Positions 24,922 through 33,049 of a DNA stretch of 64,000 nucleotides are shown one piece after another. The position numbers were made by a program, and so were the translations under genes. This DNA comes from Elusimicrobiota bacterium (lineage in GTDB: Bacteria > Elusimicrobiota > Elusimicrobia > UBA1565 > UBA9628). The DNA is taken from positions 186,001 to 250,000 of the forward strand of contig JACRDT010000005.1 in assembly GCA_016212795.1 (NCBI GenBank), in the 5' to 3' direction. The notes beneath the pieces are model-generated. The model did not search any database. It was not told where the DNA came from and was given only the letters and a program-made list of their open reading frames with translations. Positions within the stretch are counted from its first letter, which is position 1, and the number at the start of each line of letters is the position of its first letter.

Positions 24922-25410
24922 CTAAGTGGTGAACTCCCGGGAGATGGCGTCCTCGATGTCGGCGAACTCGACGTAGACGACCTTGACGATGCTCTCGCGG
25001 GGCGTCTTGTCGAGGTTGCGCCCGCAGAGGGCCTGGACCCGCCCCCAAGGGTAGCGGCGCAGCCTCCAGAGCCAGCCCAGTTGGCGCCGCACCCAGAGGC
25101 AGTGGAAGTCGTGGCGTGCCATCTCACGCTCCAACGACCAGTCCGTCAGGTCCGGGGGCCAGAGCGGGCCCTTGGCCATGAGCCGCACGCTCGTCAGCGT
25201 GGAGCGCAGGAAATCCAGGTGCGCGGAGAAGGTCCCGGGCCCGGACCGAAGGCCCTGGATCACCCTGGTCGTCATGAAGCGCACCAGGTCCGGGCCGGGA
25301 GCCGAGCCGACGGCGACCGGGAGCGCCTGAAGGGACTCGGGCGTCGCGCCCGGTCCGAATCGGACCTCGCCGTCGTTGAAGCTCAGCTCGCCGGTGGCCG
25401 TGTCGATCAT
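24922..25410 (-). CDS. Hypothetical cytosolic protein
   Basis: A 162-residue protein I do not recognise. It has no signal peptide or membrane helix. A tryptophan- and arginine-rich middle (FHCLWVRRQLGWLWRLRRYPWG) and a strand-rich end (SIVKVVYVEFADIED) can be seen. It is convergent with the FGE-fold gene (13 nt gap, with a 12-bp GC palindrome at the junction) and divergent from the adenylating-ligase operon, with which it shares a promoter region. AAAGG precedes its ATG. Confidence 0.55.
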   Translation of the reverse strand: MIDTATGELSFNDGEVRFGPGATPESLQALPVAVGSAPGPDLVRFMTTRVIQGLRSGPGTFSAHLDFLRSTLTSVRLMAKGPLWPPDLTDWSLEREMARHDFHCLWVRRQLGWLWRLRRYPWGRVQALCGRNLDKTPRESIVKVVYVEFADIEDAISREFTT

Positions 25411-25432
25411 CCTTTCGTCGTCCTATGGACGC

Positions 25433-25443
25433 ATGATATCATA
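25433..25443. promoter_or_regulatory. Palindromic divergent -10 region
   Basis: The palindrome ATGATATCAT (25433-25442) supplies overlapping -10 boxes both ways. On the plus strand TGA-TATCAT (an extended -10) ends 8 nt before the GTG at 25451. On the minus strand TATGAT (25438-25443) lies 27 nt before the hypothetical gene's ATG. Polymerase could not occupy both at once. Confidence 0.55.
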
Positions 25444-25450
25444 CCGTATC

Positions 25451-26953
25451 GTGCCCAATCCGATCCTGAAGATCGCCGAGAGGAACGCGGGCCGCGACTT
25501 CCTCATCCTCGCCGGAGACGGCAGGGCGCTGACGTTCGGCGAGTTCCACGCCTCGGCCTGCGGCCTGGCAGGCCGCCTGGAAGCCCTGGGGATAGGACGC
25601 CAGGACCGCGTCCTGGCCCTCCTGCCCAACTCGGCCGAATTCGCCCTCCTCTACTTCGCCTGCCTCCACCTGGGGGCGGCCGTCGTGCCGGTCAACCCGG
25701 CCCTCCACGAGCGGGACATCGAGTTCATCGTCCGCAACGCGGGCGCCAAGCTCCTCATCCACTCGCCGCGGACGCGCCGTCTCGTCGAGACGGCCAAGCA
25801 GCGCCGCTGGGAGCTGCCGCCGCTGACCGACCGCCTCTACAAGCTCCCTTGGCGTCCCCCCCGGAGCGTCTCAGCCGACGACATCCTGACCGTGGTCTTC
25901 ACCTCGGGCACGACCGCGTTCCCCAAAGCCGTGGCGCACAGGGCCGGCTCGCTCCTGGGCAACGCCAGGGCCTTCAACGAGGCCATGGAGCTCGGGCCCT
26001 CCGAGCGGTTCCTGAACCTCTTCCCCCTGTCCTACAGCGGCGGCTTCTTCAACGTCCTCCTCGCGCCCTACCTGGCCGGGGCGAGCGTCGTCATGACGCC
26101 GGGCTTCGGGCCGAGGACGGTCCTCGACTTCTGGAGGGTCCCCATGGCCCACGGCGTCAACGCCCTGTGGCTGACGCCCGCCATCGCCGCCGCCCTCCTC
26201 ACGGCCGACCGCGACGAAGCGGGCCGGGCCTGGTGCCGCGGGAACGTCCGGAAGGTCTTCGTCGGCACGGCGCCGCTGCCCGTCAAGGTGAAGCGCGACT
26301 TCGAAGCCGCCTACGGCGCCGCGCTCTACGAGAGCTACGGTCTCTCCGAGACCCTGCTCGTCGCCGCCCTGGGACCCAAGACCGGCGCGGTCGAGGGCTC
26401 GGTCGGCCCGCCGCTGGCCGGGGTGAAGCTGAGCGTGCGCGACGGCCGGGGCCGTTCCCTCCCCGCCGGGAAGGAGGGCGAGGTCTTCATCAAGACGCCG
26501 CACCTCATGGCGGGCTACCTTGACTACGAGAAGGGCACGGTGGCTCCCGCCGACGCCGAGGGGTGGTTTCCCTCCGGCGACCTCGGGCGCCGAACCGCGG
26601 ACGGCCGCCTGAGCGTCACGGGCCGCAAGAAGGACGTGATCATCCACGCGGGCTTGAACGTCAGCCCCAGGGCCATCGAGGACGTCCTCCTCCGGCACGA
26701 AGCAGTGGCGCAGGCCGCGGTAGTGGGCGTCCCGAGCGAGCTCGCCGGCGAGGAGATCGTGGCCGTGGTCAAGGTCAAGCCGGGCCTGGACCGCGGCCGG
26801 GCCTTGGCCTCCGTCGAATCCTTCTGCAGAGCCAGCTTCGCGGCCGCCTCCCGGCCTTCCCGGGTGCTCCTGCGCGAGGAGTTCCCCACCGGCGTGACCG
26901 GCAAGGTGCTCAAGCGGGAGCTGCGCGACTGGGCGGCCAAGGAGGCCCGATGA
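25451..26953 (+). CDS. AMP-forming acyl-CoA synthetase / adenylating ligase
   Basis: A 500-residue ANL-superfamily enzyme. Motifs are the P-loop VVFTSGTTAFPKAVAH, YESYGLSET, the hinge region GDLGRRTADGRLSVTGRKKDVII, and the C-terminal lysine segment PTGVTGKVLKRELRDW. It would activate a carboxylic acid as acyl-AMP and pass it to CoA or to the acyl carrier protein encoded two genes downstream. I start at GTG 25451 (MPNPILKIAERN) because the -10 box covers the alternative ATG at 25433. It is the first of four genes with 1-4 nt overlaps. The acid activated cannot be read from sequence. Confidence 0.88.
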   Translation: MPNPILKIAERNAGRDFLILAGDGRALTFGEFHASACGLAGRLEALGIGRQDRVLALLPNSAEFALLYFACLHLGAAVVPVNPALHERDIEFIVRNAGAKLLIHSPRTRRLVETAKQRRWELPPLTDRLYKLPWRPPRSVSADDILTVVFTSGTTAFPKAVAHRAGSLLGNARAFNEAMELGPSERFLNLFPLSYSGGFFNVLLAPYLAGASVVMTPGFGPRTVLDFWRVPMAHGVNALWLTPAIAAALLTADRDEAGRAWCRGNVRKVFVGTAPLPVKVKRDFEAAYGAALYESYGLSETLLVAALGPKTGAVEGSVGPPLAGVKLSVRDGRGRSLPAGKEGEVFIKTPHLMAGYLDYEKGTVAPADAEGWFPSGDLGRRTADGRLSVTGRKKDVIIHAGLNVSPRAIEDVLLRHEAVAQAAVVGVPSELAGEEIVAVVKVKPGLDRGRALASVESFCRASFAAASRPSRVLLREEFPTGVTGKVLKRELRDWAAKEAR

Positions 26954-27624
26954 CCGCCCAGGCGCGCTGGGTCGACCTGAGCTTCCCGATCCGGGAAGGC
27001 ATGACCAGGTTCCCGAGCCGGTGGCATCCGGCCGTGTCGGTCACCCGGCTCGCGTCCCACCGCGTCGAGCGGCGCGAGAGCCGGCGGCTCGTCCTGGGCA
27101 CCCACACCGGCACCCATCTCGACGCCCCGCGCCATTTCATCGAGGGCGGCCGCGGGGTCGACTCCTTCCCGCCGGAGCTCATGACGGGGACCGCCGGCAT
27201 CGTCGACCTGATGCCGGCCGAGCCCAGGAAGGAATACGGCCTGCCGGACGTCCGGCGGTCGCTCGGGCGCCGGCGGGTCAGGCCCCGCATGCTCGTGCGC
27301 TTCGGCTGGACGCGGCGCTACGGCGGCGCCGGGTTCTACACCGAGGCGCCCTACCTGTCGCTCGAAGCCTGCCTCTGGCTGGCCGGCCGCGGCGTGCGCC
27401 TGCTGGGCCTCGACACCCCGTCGGTCGACTGCCACGACCACGGCTGGCGCTCTGGCAACGACGCCCCCAACCACCGGGCCCTGCTCGGCCGGGGGGTCTT
27501 CCTGGTCGAATCCCTCGCCAACCTCGACAAGCTCGCCGGGCGCGCCGTGCGGCTCATGGTGTTCCCCCTGAACATCCCGGGCGCCGACGGCTCTCCGGCC
27601 CGCTGCTTCGCGGCGCAAGAGTGA
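26950..27624 (+). CDS. Cyclase-family metal hydrolase (kynurenine formamidase-like)
   Basis: A 224-residue protein of the PF04199 cyclase family. It shows DLSFPIREGMTRFP, the metal-binding HTGTHLDAPRHFIEGG, and EAPYLSLEACLWLAGRGVRLLGLDTPSVD followed by an H-rich loop (CHDHG). Relatives are kynurenine formamidases, isatin hydrolases and polyketide cyclases. In an operon with an adenylating ligase and a carrier protein it may hydrolyse or cyclise a thioester- or amide-bound product; this is inference. The ATG overlaps the ligase stop (ATGA). Confidence 0.85.
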   Translation: MTAQARWVDLSFPIREGMTRFPSRWHPAVSVTRLASHRVERRESRRLVLGTHTGTHLDAPRHFIEGGRGVDSFPPELMTGTAGIVDLMPAEPRKEYGLPDVRRSLGRRRVRPRMLVRFGWTRRYGGAGFYTEAPYLSLEACLWLAGRGVRLLGLDTPSVDCHDHGWRSGNDAPNHRALLGRGVFLVESLANLDKLAGRAVRLMVFPLNIPGADGSPARCFAAQE

Positions 27625-27863
27625 TGGAAGCCCGGACATGGCTGCGCGAGTGGTTCGGCCGCCGAGGCCCGGTGCCCGAGCCCCGGGCGGACTATTTCGA
27701 GACCGGCGCCCTCGACTCCCTGGCCGTGGTGGAGCTCGTGGCCGACATCGAGAAGTCCTTCCGGGTGCGGTTCGAGGACAAGCACTATCAAGAGCGGCGC
27801 TTCTCGACGCTCGACGGCCTGGCCGACCTCATCGCCGAGCTCGCCGCGCCGAAGGTCCCATGA
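27624..27863 (+). CDS. Stand-alone acyl/peptidyl carrier protein
   Basis: A 79-residue carrier protein. The phosphopantetheine attachment serine is in FETGALDSLAVVELVADIE, a slightly degenerate version of the usual DSL motif, followed by helix III and IV sequence (YFETG before it, STLDGLADLIAEL after). It would carry the acyl group activated by the upstream ligase. The start overlaps the preceding stop by one base (TGATG). No phosphopantetheinyl transferase is nearby. Confidence 0.85.
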   Translation: MEARTWLREWFGRRGPVPEPRADYFETGALDSLAVVELVADIEKSFRVRFEDKHYQERRFSTLDGLADLIAELAAPKVP

Positions 27864-29749
27864 TCCACTCGCGCGTCGTCCTCTCCCCCAAGCCCCTTCC
27901 CAACTGCCCGGATGTCCTGTCCCACGCCCGAGCCACCCTGCGCCTCGCCGCGGCCCTCGGGGTGGACACGGATTCGGACCTCGTCTCTCCCGCGCCGCTC
28001 CTGAGCCTGCTCTGCGGCCGCCGCATGTTCTTCCTGCGCGGGTGGCGGCGCTACGAGAACTGCGTGAAGGGCTTCAACGCGCTGGGCCTGCTGGCCGAGC
28101 ACGCCGGCCGGGAGGAGCGGGCTCTCTCGTCTTTCCCCAAGGCCGCGCTGCGCCGGGCCAGGCTCGAGTTCCTGGCCTCGCGCCGCGTCTTCGCCGAGGC
28201 GGAACTCCGCGCGCTCCCGGCCGCCGAGCTCGACCGGGTCGACTTGCTCAGCCTGGCGTTGTGGCGGGCGTTCAGCCGCAGGACCATCGTCTGCGCGACC
28301 TCCTCGAACCTCGGCATCTGCCTCCACCAGGCCCTGGCCGACATGCGGCTAAAGGAACTCTCCGTGGCCGGCAGGAGGGTCCCGCTCCTCGACGAACATG
28401 AGGGGCGGCTGGTCATCTGGTGCCCGGACGAGCGGGCTGACTTCATGAGCCCCGAGAAGAGCGCGCTGCTCAAGTCCCTGGAAGCCGAGGCAGGCGGGCG
28501 CACGACGCTCCGGACCTACATCAACCGCCGGCAGAGGGACCCCGGCGCGCTCAAGGAAGCCCTCGAGCGCGGCGGCTATTTCTTCCCGACCAACCCTCAA
28601 TCCCGCGCCGAGCTCAGGAGCCTGCTCGCGCTCGCGCTCAGGGACATCGAGGCCGAGCGCCGCGTCCCCTTGAAGAAACTGCTCCGGGACCCCGGCATCC
28701 GCCGGACCTTGGAGAGCCTCGGCGCGAGCGCCGCCGGCGGCCGGGTCTCGGTGCGCAGCCCCATGGAGGGCGGCATGCTGGGCATGGCCGCTCCCTACCT
28801 GGCCATGCTGCGGGAAGCCCGGCGACGAGGCGACAAAGCCATCGCCGTCTGGAACCCGGCTTCCATCGGAGCCGCCCTGGCCAGCCTGGCTCTCTGCGAC
28901 CAAGCCCTGCGCGAAGCGCCGATCCAGGGCTGCCCGGGGCTCAAAGGCATCCGGACCCGCGTCCACGGGGTCTTCGACATCGCCAACCTCCAGTCGCTGG
29001 CTCAGCTCTTCGGCGTGGTCGTCGAACGCCACCAGTCGGGCCGGCAAACGGCCTACGTGGGCCTCGGCTCGAGCTCCTACGCCACCGGGAACCTCTGCTT
29101 CGACATCCTCCGGGCTAACGCCGACGCCAACGGCGCCTTCCGGGGCCGCGGCCATCTGCACCCGGCCACCCACGCCCTCAACCCCGTCGCCCAGGCCTTG
29201 GTCTACGCCGAGGAGCTCATCCGCGCCGCCGGCCGCGCCGCGCGTGCTCCGGGCCCGCCCGCCCGCAAGCCCGAGCCGGCCGGCGCCGCGGCCCTGGCCG
29301 GCTACCTGCTGGCCCGCCTCGACGGCGGCACGCTCTCCTCCGTCGAGCTCGCCTATGCCCTCAGATTGGGCGGCTTCACCCGGGCTTCCTTCCTGGAATT
29401 CGGGGGCTTCGGCAGGGACCAGGCCTCAGCCGAGCGCTTCGTCGAGCAGGCCGGCGAGGAAGGCGCTTGCATGGAGTCCCTCGCCCGCGGCGTCCTGCAG
29501 GCCTTGGATTGGGATTGGCCGCGCCTTCGAAGGACCGCGGCGGCCGAGCGCGGCCGCAGCCGACGGAAGTACTCGGGCCGCTCCCTCGACGACGCCGGCT
29601 TCGAGGCCCAAGACCCCGCGGTGCACTTGCACCTGACCGGCGACTACTGCACCCAGCCCTCGCCGGCGCTGGCCGGGGAGATCAGGCGCTCCTGCGAACA
29701 GTCCCGGCCCCGCCTCGCCGCGGGACTCCGTCCGGTGTCAGGGGTTTAG
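27860..29749 (+). CDS. Unrecognised 629-residue protein of the ligase/carrier operon
   Basis: This is the largest gene of the four-gene operon, and I do not recognise the family. There is no signal peptide or clear membrane helix. Visible segments include an arginine-rich helical N-terminal part, a central Rossmann-like or phosphate-binding-looking stretch (MEGGMLGMAAPYLAML), the glycine-rich GLGSSSYATGNLCFDIL, a His-rich RGHLHPATHALNP, and a C-terminal domain ending in HLHLTGDYCTQPSPALAG. It could be a condensing, transferring or modifying enzyme working on the carrier-bound acyl group. ATGA overlap with the carrier gene supports a shared pathway. A hairpin spans its stop codon. Confidence 0.6.
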   Translation: MIHSRVVLSPKPLPNCPDVLSHARATLRLAAALGVDTDSDLVSPAPLLSLLCGRRMFFLRGWRRYENCVKGFNALGLLAEHAGREERALSSFPKAALRRARLEFLASRRVFAEAELRALPAAELDRVDLLSLALWRAFSRRTIVCATSSNLGICLHQALADMRLKELSVAGRRVPLLDEHEGRLVIWCPDERADFMSPEKSALLKSLEAEAGGRTTLRTYINRRQRDPGALKEALERGGYFFPTNPQSRAELRSLLALALRDIEAERRVPLKKLLRDPGIRRTLESLGASAAGGRVSVRSPMEGGMLGMAAPYLAMLREARRRGDKAIAVWNPASIGAALASLALCDQALREAPIQGCPGLKGIRTRVHGVFDIANLQSLAQLFGVVVERHQSGRQTAYVGLGSSSYATGNLCFDILRANADANGAFRGRGHLHPATHALNPVAQALVYAEELIRAAGRAARAPGPPARKPEPAGAAALAGYLLARLDGGTLSSVELAYALRLGGFTRASFLEFGGFGRDQASAERFVEQAGEEGACMESLARGVLQALDWDWPRLRRTAAAERGRSRRKYSGRSLDDAGFEAQDPAVHLHLTGDYCTQPSPALAGEIRRSCEQSRPRLAAGLRPVSGV

Positions 29750-29763
29750 AGCCCCCTGACACC
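29734..29763 (+). terminator. Hairpin spanning the stop of the 629-residue gene
   Basis: GGTGTCAGGGG (29734-29744) pairs perfectly with CCCCTGACACC (29753-29763) across a short loop holding the TAG stop. There is no T-run, so it may be a weak terminator or a 3'-end stabiliser. Confidence 0.5.
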
Positions 29764-29806
29764 CTCAGGGCCGGGTGTAGACGAAAAGGCCCCCGCCGTA
29801 GCCCCT
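29764..29806 (-). pseudogene. 3'-end remnant of a beta-propeller gene paralogue
   Basis: On the minus strand this reads GYGGGLFVYTRP and a stop. The DNA matches the 3' end of the beta-propeller gene at 35589-36725 over about 40 bases with 2-3 differences. Nothing upstream continues the gene, so only the last dozen codons survive. About 75 nt after it carry no feature. Confidence 0.55.
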
Positions 29807-29880
29807 CATCGCCGGCGCGGGACCCAGCCCGCTCTGCGCTCGCCCTGGAACCAAATGCGCCACCCGTTCGTATATCCTAA

Positions 29881-30201
29881 GCGGGCACCAACTCCAAGCC
29901 GTGCGACGGCCGACGCTACCGGGCTCGCGCCGCGGCCGACGGGCCGCTGCGCCGCCTGGTCCTCGATCATCTGGAGGAGTTCTGCCTGCGCCTCAAGCAT
30001 TCCCAGGACAGGCGCCCCAGTCCCCACCCTTCGGTTTCGGACCATCTGCGCAGGTTCATCGAATGCGGCGTCCTCAGGTTCGGCGCCGTCCGCTACCGCT
30101 GCCCCGATTGCGGCGAGGACATCTTTGTCGCCTTCTCTTGCAAGCGCAGAGGGCTCTGCCCGTCCTGCGACGCCAAGGCGACAGCCTCACATTGCACCTA
30201 G
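29881..30201 (+). pseudogene. IS91-family transposase fragment, zinc-binding N-terminal part
   Basis: One frame reads LRRLVLDHLEEFC, then LRRFIECGVLRFGAVRYRCP and DIFVAFSCKRRGLCPSC. This is the cysteine-rich zinc-binding region typical of IS91-type rolling-circle transposases. A stop (TAA) lies just before it and no start codon precedes the homology; after CPSCDAKA the frame ends at TAG (30201). The rest of the transposase, including the catalytic tyrosines, is missing, so this is a fragment cut at both ends. Confidence 0.75.
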
Positions 30202-30469
30202 CCCGCACGATCCGCAAGAGTTTCGGATCACCCATCCCTTCCACCCGCTACGAGGCCAGCCGCTTCGAGTGATGGGCTCCAAGCCGCTGCGCGGCGAGGA
30301 GCGGATAATCTTCCAGCGGTCGGACGGCGCGTTCTGTTCTGTCGTCGTGGGATGGACCGACCGCGCGAGCCCCGACCCATACCTCGCCGTGGGTCTAGGG
30401 CGCTCTCGTTTTCGGGTTGAGGATCTGCTGGCCTTGGCCGATCTGGTGGCTGCGCAGGAGCCGAAATGA
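30191..30469 (+). pseudogene. DUF5372-like transposon-associated protein, 5' truncated
   Basis: The frame reads FRITHPFHPLRGQPLRVM, then GEERIIFQRSDGAFCSVVVGWTD, then DPYLAVGLGRSRFRVEDLLALADLV. This matches the small DUF5372-type proteins encoded beside transposons. No good start codon is present; it begins at the junction with the IS91 fragment. It is probably a remnant left by the same rearrangement. Confidence 0.5.
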
Positions 30470-30510
30470 GCGGTCAAGCGGAACCGGGACTGTCAACGAG
30501 ATTAAGTAAA

Positions 30511-31085
30511 GAACCCCGGGCCAAGGCCCGGGGCTTTGAAGAGGAGACGGATGGTCAGAAGAGTTCGAGTTGAGAGGAAGAGTCTTCGTGCTTCTGGTAT
30601 TCGAGGTATCGCCTGATGACATCCGCCGTCACCTTGTCCCCCACCGTCCGGACAAAGTATCCGTCGCCCCACATCTCCCCGCCCCACAGCTTGCGCTCCA
30701 GTCCACTTGAATTCCTCGAACATTCTGCGGGCCGACCAACTCTTCAGTATCTTCACCGCCTCCGAAATGGAATACTTCGGTGGAAACGAAAGGAAGAGGT
30801 GCACATGATCCGGCATCACTTCCATCGTGTCGATCTCCATCCCATACTGCTCGGCAATCTCCCCGAATATCTCTTTCAGCCGTTCTCCGGGTCGGCCCGA
30901 AAGGATTTCCTTCCGATATTTCGGAGCCCACACGATGTGGCATTTCGTGTCGTAGACCGGAACACTTGTCGCGTCCCATGCGCCATCATCTTATCCTAAT
31001 ACGAACTCTTCTGACCATCCACGTTTCCCGCCTGATGGCGGGTGGAGCCTATCCCTCCCCGCCCCAAGGGGCGGGGCATCTCGGC
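30511..31085 (-). mobile_element. IS200/IS605-type element remnant
   Basis: The element is bounded by two matching hairpins with AA loops and 9-bp stems: CCCCGGGCC/GGCCCGGGG (30514-30533) and CCCCGCCCC/GGGGCGGGG (31057-31076). This fits the subterminal palindromes of IS200/IS605 elements. A tnpA pseudogene lies between them on the minus strand. A 19-bp perfect inverted repeat (30549-30567 and 31002-31020) also brackets tnpA. Exact ends are not certain. Confidence 0.7.
30555..30979 (-). pseudogene. tnpA: IS200-type transposase TnpA (Y1 HUH), frameshifted
   Basis: Read across frames this gives VPVYDTKCHIVWAPKYRKEI, the HUH motif in VMPDHVHLFLSFPP, then GDGYFVRTVGDKVTADVIRRYLEYQ with the catalytic tyrosine, ending in SQLELF. 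A one-base frameshift near 30705-30712 splits the N- and C-terminal parts. No in-frame start precedes the N-terminal homology, since the nearest ATGs are in other frames. Both defects suggest a dead single-strand transposase. Confidence 0.8.
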
Positions 31086-31102
31086 TGATTACGTGAATCC
31101 AC

Positions 31103-31795
31103 TCATTTTGACGGCGGAGGATGGCGGATTGCCTTCTTCTTGCTTGAAACGGGAGACGATGGCATGTCCCATTGATGGATGTAAAGCCAACCTGATGGGG
31201 AGCCGCGTTCAAACACCCACATTGACCGCCCATCGGCGCGGACTAATTCGTTCAAAGCGTCCCTTGCGCTGATATTATGCAAACGCAAAGACATCTGCCG
31301 ATATTCGACAGGGGTGGAATCTCCTCCGAAAAGGACGAATGAAGTCGGCTCTTGGATATCGACTTTGGCCCCGATCATTCTCACTGCCTGGGGCAACGGC
31401 TCCTTGACGATATCTAGAGAACCAATCATTCGGTCTAGAGGACTCGCATACTTCTTGCGATTCTCAAGCGCAGCCCTGGGAATCAAATTAAGAACGCCTC
31501 GGCTGATTTGCCAGCTATACTCAGGATGGACTGCTACAATGGCATCCAGGATTTCGCGAACAGATGCCCCTCGCAGTTCCACGCAGTAGCGCTTCCCCCC
31601 ATCCTGATCGTGGGGGGTAGAGTTTTCGTTGTATTCATGTCCACAGGACAAGCGCAACTGATCACAAAGGCATCTGAGTTCTCCGTGGCAGGAAGCTCCA
31701 AGCCACTCTACGCGTCTATCAAGAAGGGTCTTGTCGTTGGAATAAACCCCGGACGCTGCCAAAGCTGCAATTGCACCAATTATTGACCTTTGCAT
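31103..31795 (-). CDS. Low-GC secreted hypothetical protein with STN-like repeats
   Basis: A 230-residue protein with a signal-like N-terminus (MQRSIIGAIAALAASGVYS). Two similar segments (VELRGASVREILDAIVAVHP and LRLHNISARDALNELVRADG) resemble the short secretin/TonB N-terminal (STN) fold; this is tentative. Its G+C is near half, well below the surrounding genes, which suggests recent transfer. The first four codons, including the ATG, lie inside the terminal repeat of the IS630 element, so the original start may have been replaced. Function unknown. Confidence 0.55.
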   Translation of the reverse strand: MQRSIIGAIAALAASGVYSNDKTLLDRRVEWLGASCHGELRCLCDQLRLSCGHEYNENSTPHDQDGGKRYCVELRGASVREILDAIVAVHPEYSWQISRGVLNLIPRAALENRKKYASPLDRMIGSLDIVKEPLPQAVRMIGAKVDIQEPTSFVLFGGDSTPVEYRQMSLRLHNISARDALNELVRADGRSMWVFERGSPSGWLYIHQWDMPSSPVSSKKKAIRHPPPSK

Positions 31796-32890
31796 AAGTA
31801 ATGGGAATATCTCTCCGGTTTAGCTATCCTATGGGGCATGAGACCCCCTGGAACAGCGCAGCAGTTGGCGGCGCGGCGCCTGCACGCGATAAAGTTGCTG
31901 AAGAAGGGCCAGTCGCTGTCCGCCGTTGCCCGAGCCCTGAGTTCATCCGTAAGCAGCGTATTCCGTTGGTGGCAGGCTTTCCGGAAGAAAGGAGCCAATG
32001 GGTTGCGGCCCGTCCCGGCTTCGGGGCGTCCCCCGAAGCTGACGCCGGCGCAGAAACGAAAGCTGATGCGTATTCTCTCGCGCAATGCCTTGGCCGTCGG
32101 CTACGCCACGGACCTCTGGACCCTGGGCCGGATCGCGGAAGTGACCAGGCAGCACTTCGGGGTGGACTATCACCCCTGCCACATCTGGAAACTCTTGCGG
32201 GGGCTGGGTTGGTCCTGTCAGAAGCCCGAGACCAGGGCACGGGAGAGAGACGAGGAAGCCATCGAGCGCTGGAAGCGCTACCGGTGGCCGCATATAATAA
32301 AAGGCCAAACGACTTGGGGCCCATCTCGTCTTTCTCGACGAGAGCGGGTTCCTCCTGTTTCCCAACGTTCGTAGGACCTGGGCCCCTCAAGGACAGACGC
32401 CGATTCTGCGCTGTCCCGGACATTGGGAGAAGACTTCGGCCATTGCGGCTTTGGCGGTATCGCCGAGCCGCAGACGCTTGGCGCTCTACGCCCGATTCCA
32501 TCCCAAGAAGAACATCAATTCGATCCTGGCCGCCCAATTCCTGGGACACTTGCTCAAAGCGATTCGGGGCCCCATCGTGCTTCTTTGGGACAGCGGCAGC
32601 CAACACAAGGGGCCGCCCATCAGGGAGTTCCTCCGAAAGCATCCGCGTCTGTATACCTTCCGGTTCCCGGGCTACACTCCCGAGCTCAACCCGGAGGAGT
32701 GGGTCTGGAAGCTGGTCAAGGGGCCCCTGGCCAACAGTTCGCCCAAGGACCTTTGCGACCTCAAGGGCCGCATTCATCGTCCGCTCCAGCGGATCCGACA
32801 GTCACAGAAGCTGCTATGGTCCTGCATCTATGCTTCCGATCTCCCATGGAAACGATGAGCCGTATTTCCTTTAGTTATGCAAAGGTCAAT
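31783..32890 (+). mobile_element. IS630-family insertion sequence
   Basis: TTGACCTTTGCATAA at 31783-31797 is repeated inverted at 32876-32890, a perfect 15-bp terminal repeat with imperfect extension inward. TA flanks each end (31781-31782 and 32891-32892), as expected for IS630/mariner insertion at TA. The transposase reads rightward. Both ends present an outward ATG (ATGCAAAGGTCAA), which gives start codons to neighbouring frames. Confidence 0.85.
31838..32858 (+). pseudogene. IS630 transposase, interrupted by a frameshift at about 32300
   Basis: The first part (from ATG 31838) has a helix-turn-helix region (SLSAVARALSSSVSSVFRWWQAF). The second, in the +1 frame, carries the catalytic acids: LVFLDESGF, VLLWDSGSQHKG and YTPELNPEEWVW (DDE). 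The join lies at ATAATAAAAGG (32294-32304), where one extra base breaks the frame. It could be a mutation or a programmed shift. A simple deletion or insertion is likelier, because +1 programmed shifting is unusual in this family. Confidence 0.8.
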
Positions 32891-33037
32891 AGGATCGAGA
32901 GATCCGCCCTGTCCGTTGTTGCTGGAGCGCTTGAAGTCGAGGAAAAGCTCTTCGTTCGCTCGGGTCCGGATGAGCTCCTCAATAGCTTCTCGTCCATGCC
33001 CTTTCAAACGCTGGAATAATTCTTCTGGTCGTCCCAC
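32891..33037 (-). pseudogene. AlbA_2/Schlafen-type putative ATP/DNA-binding gene truncated by IS630
   Basis: About 48 codons remain: GTG start at 33037 with GAGGAGG upstream at good spacing, then ELIRTRANEELFLDFKRSSN, the opening of an AlbA_2 domain. The frame runs into the IS630 end after DPI. It follows the Fic gene by 12 nt and was probably cotranscribed. The sequence left of the IS does not continue the domain, so a deletion accompanied or followed the insertion. Confidence 0.65.
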
Positions 33038-33049
33038 GAGAGCGCCTCC

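Noticed and set aside
24909..24922. Intrinsic terminator at the AGCGCCGGCGCT palindrome
   Set aside because: No loop and no T-run; too short to form a stable hairpin.
29901..30272. Intact 123-codon gene in the IS91 region
   Set aside because: Arginine/proline-rich wrong-frame product; the zinc-binding homology is in another frame and is truncated.
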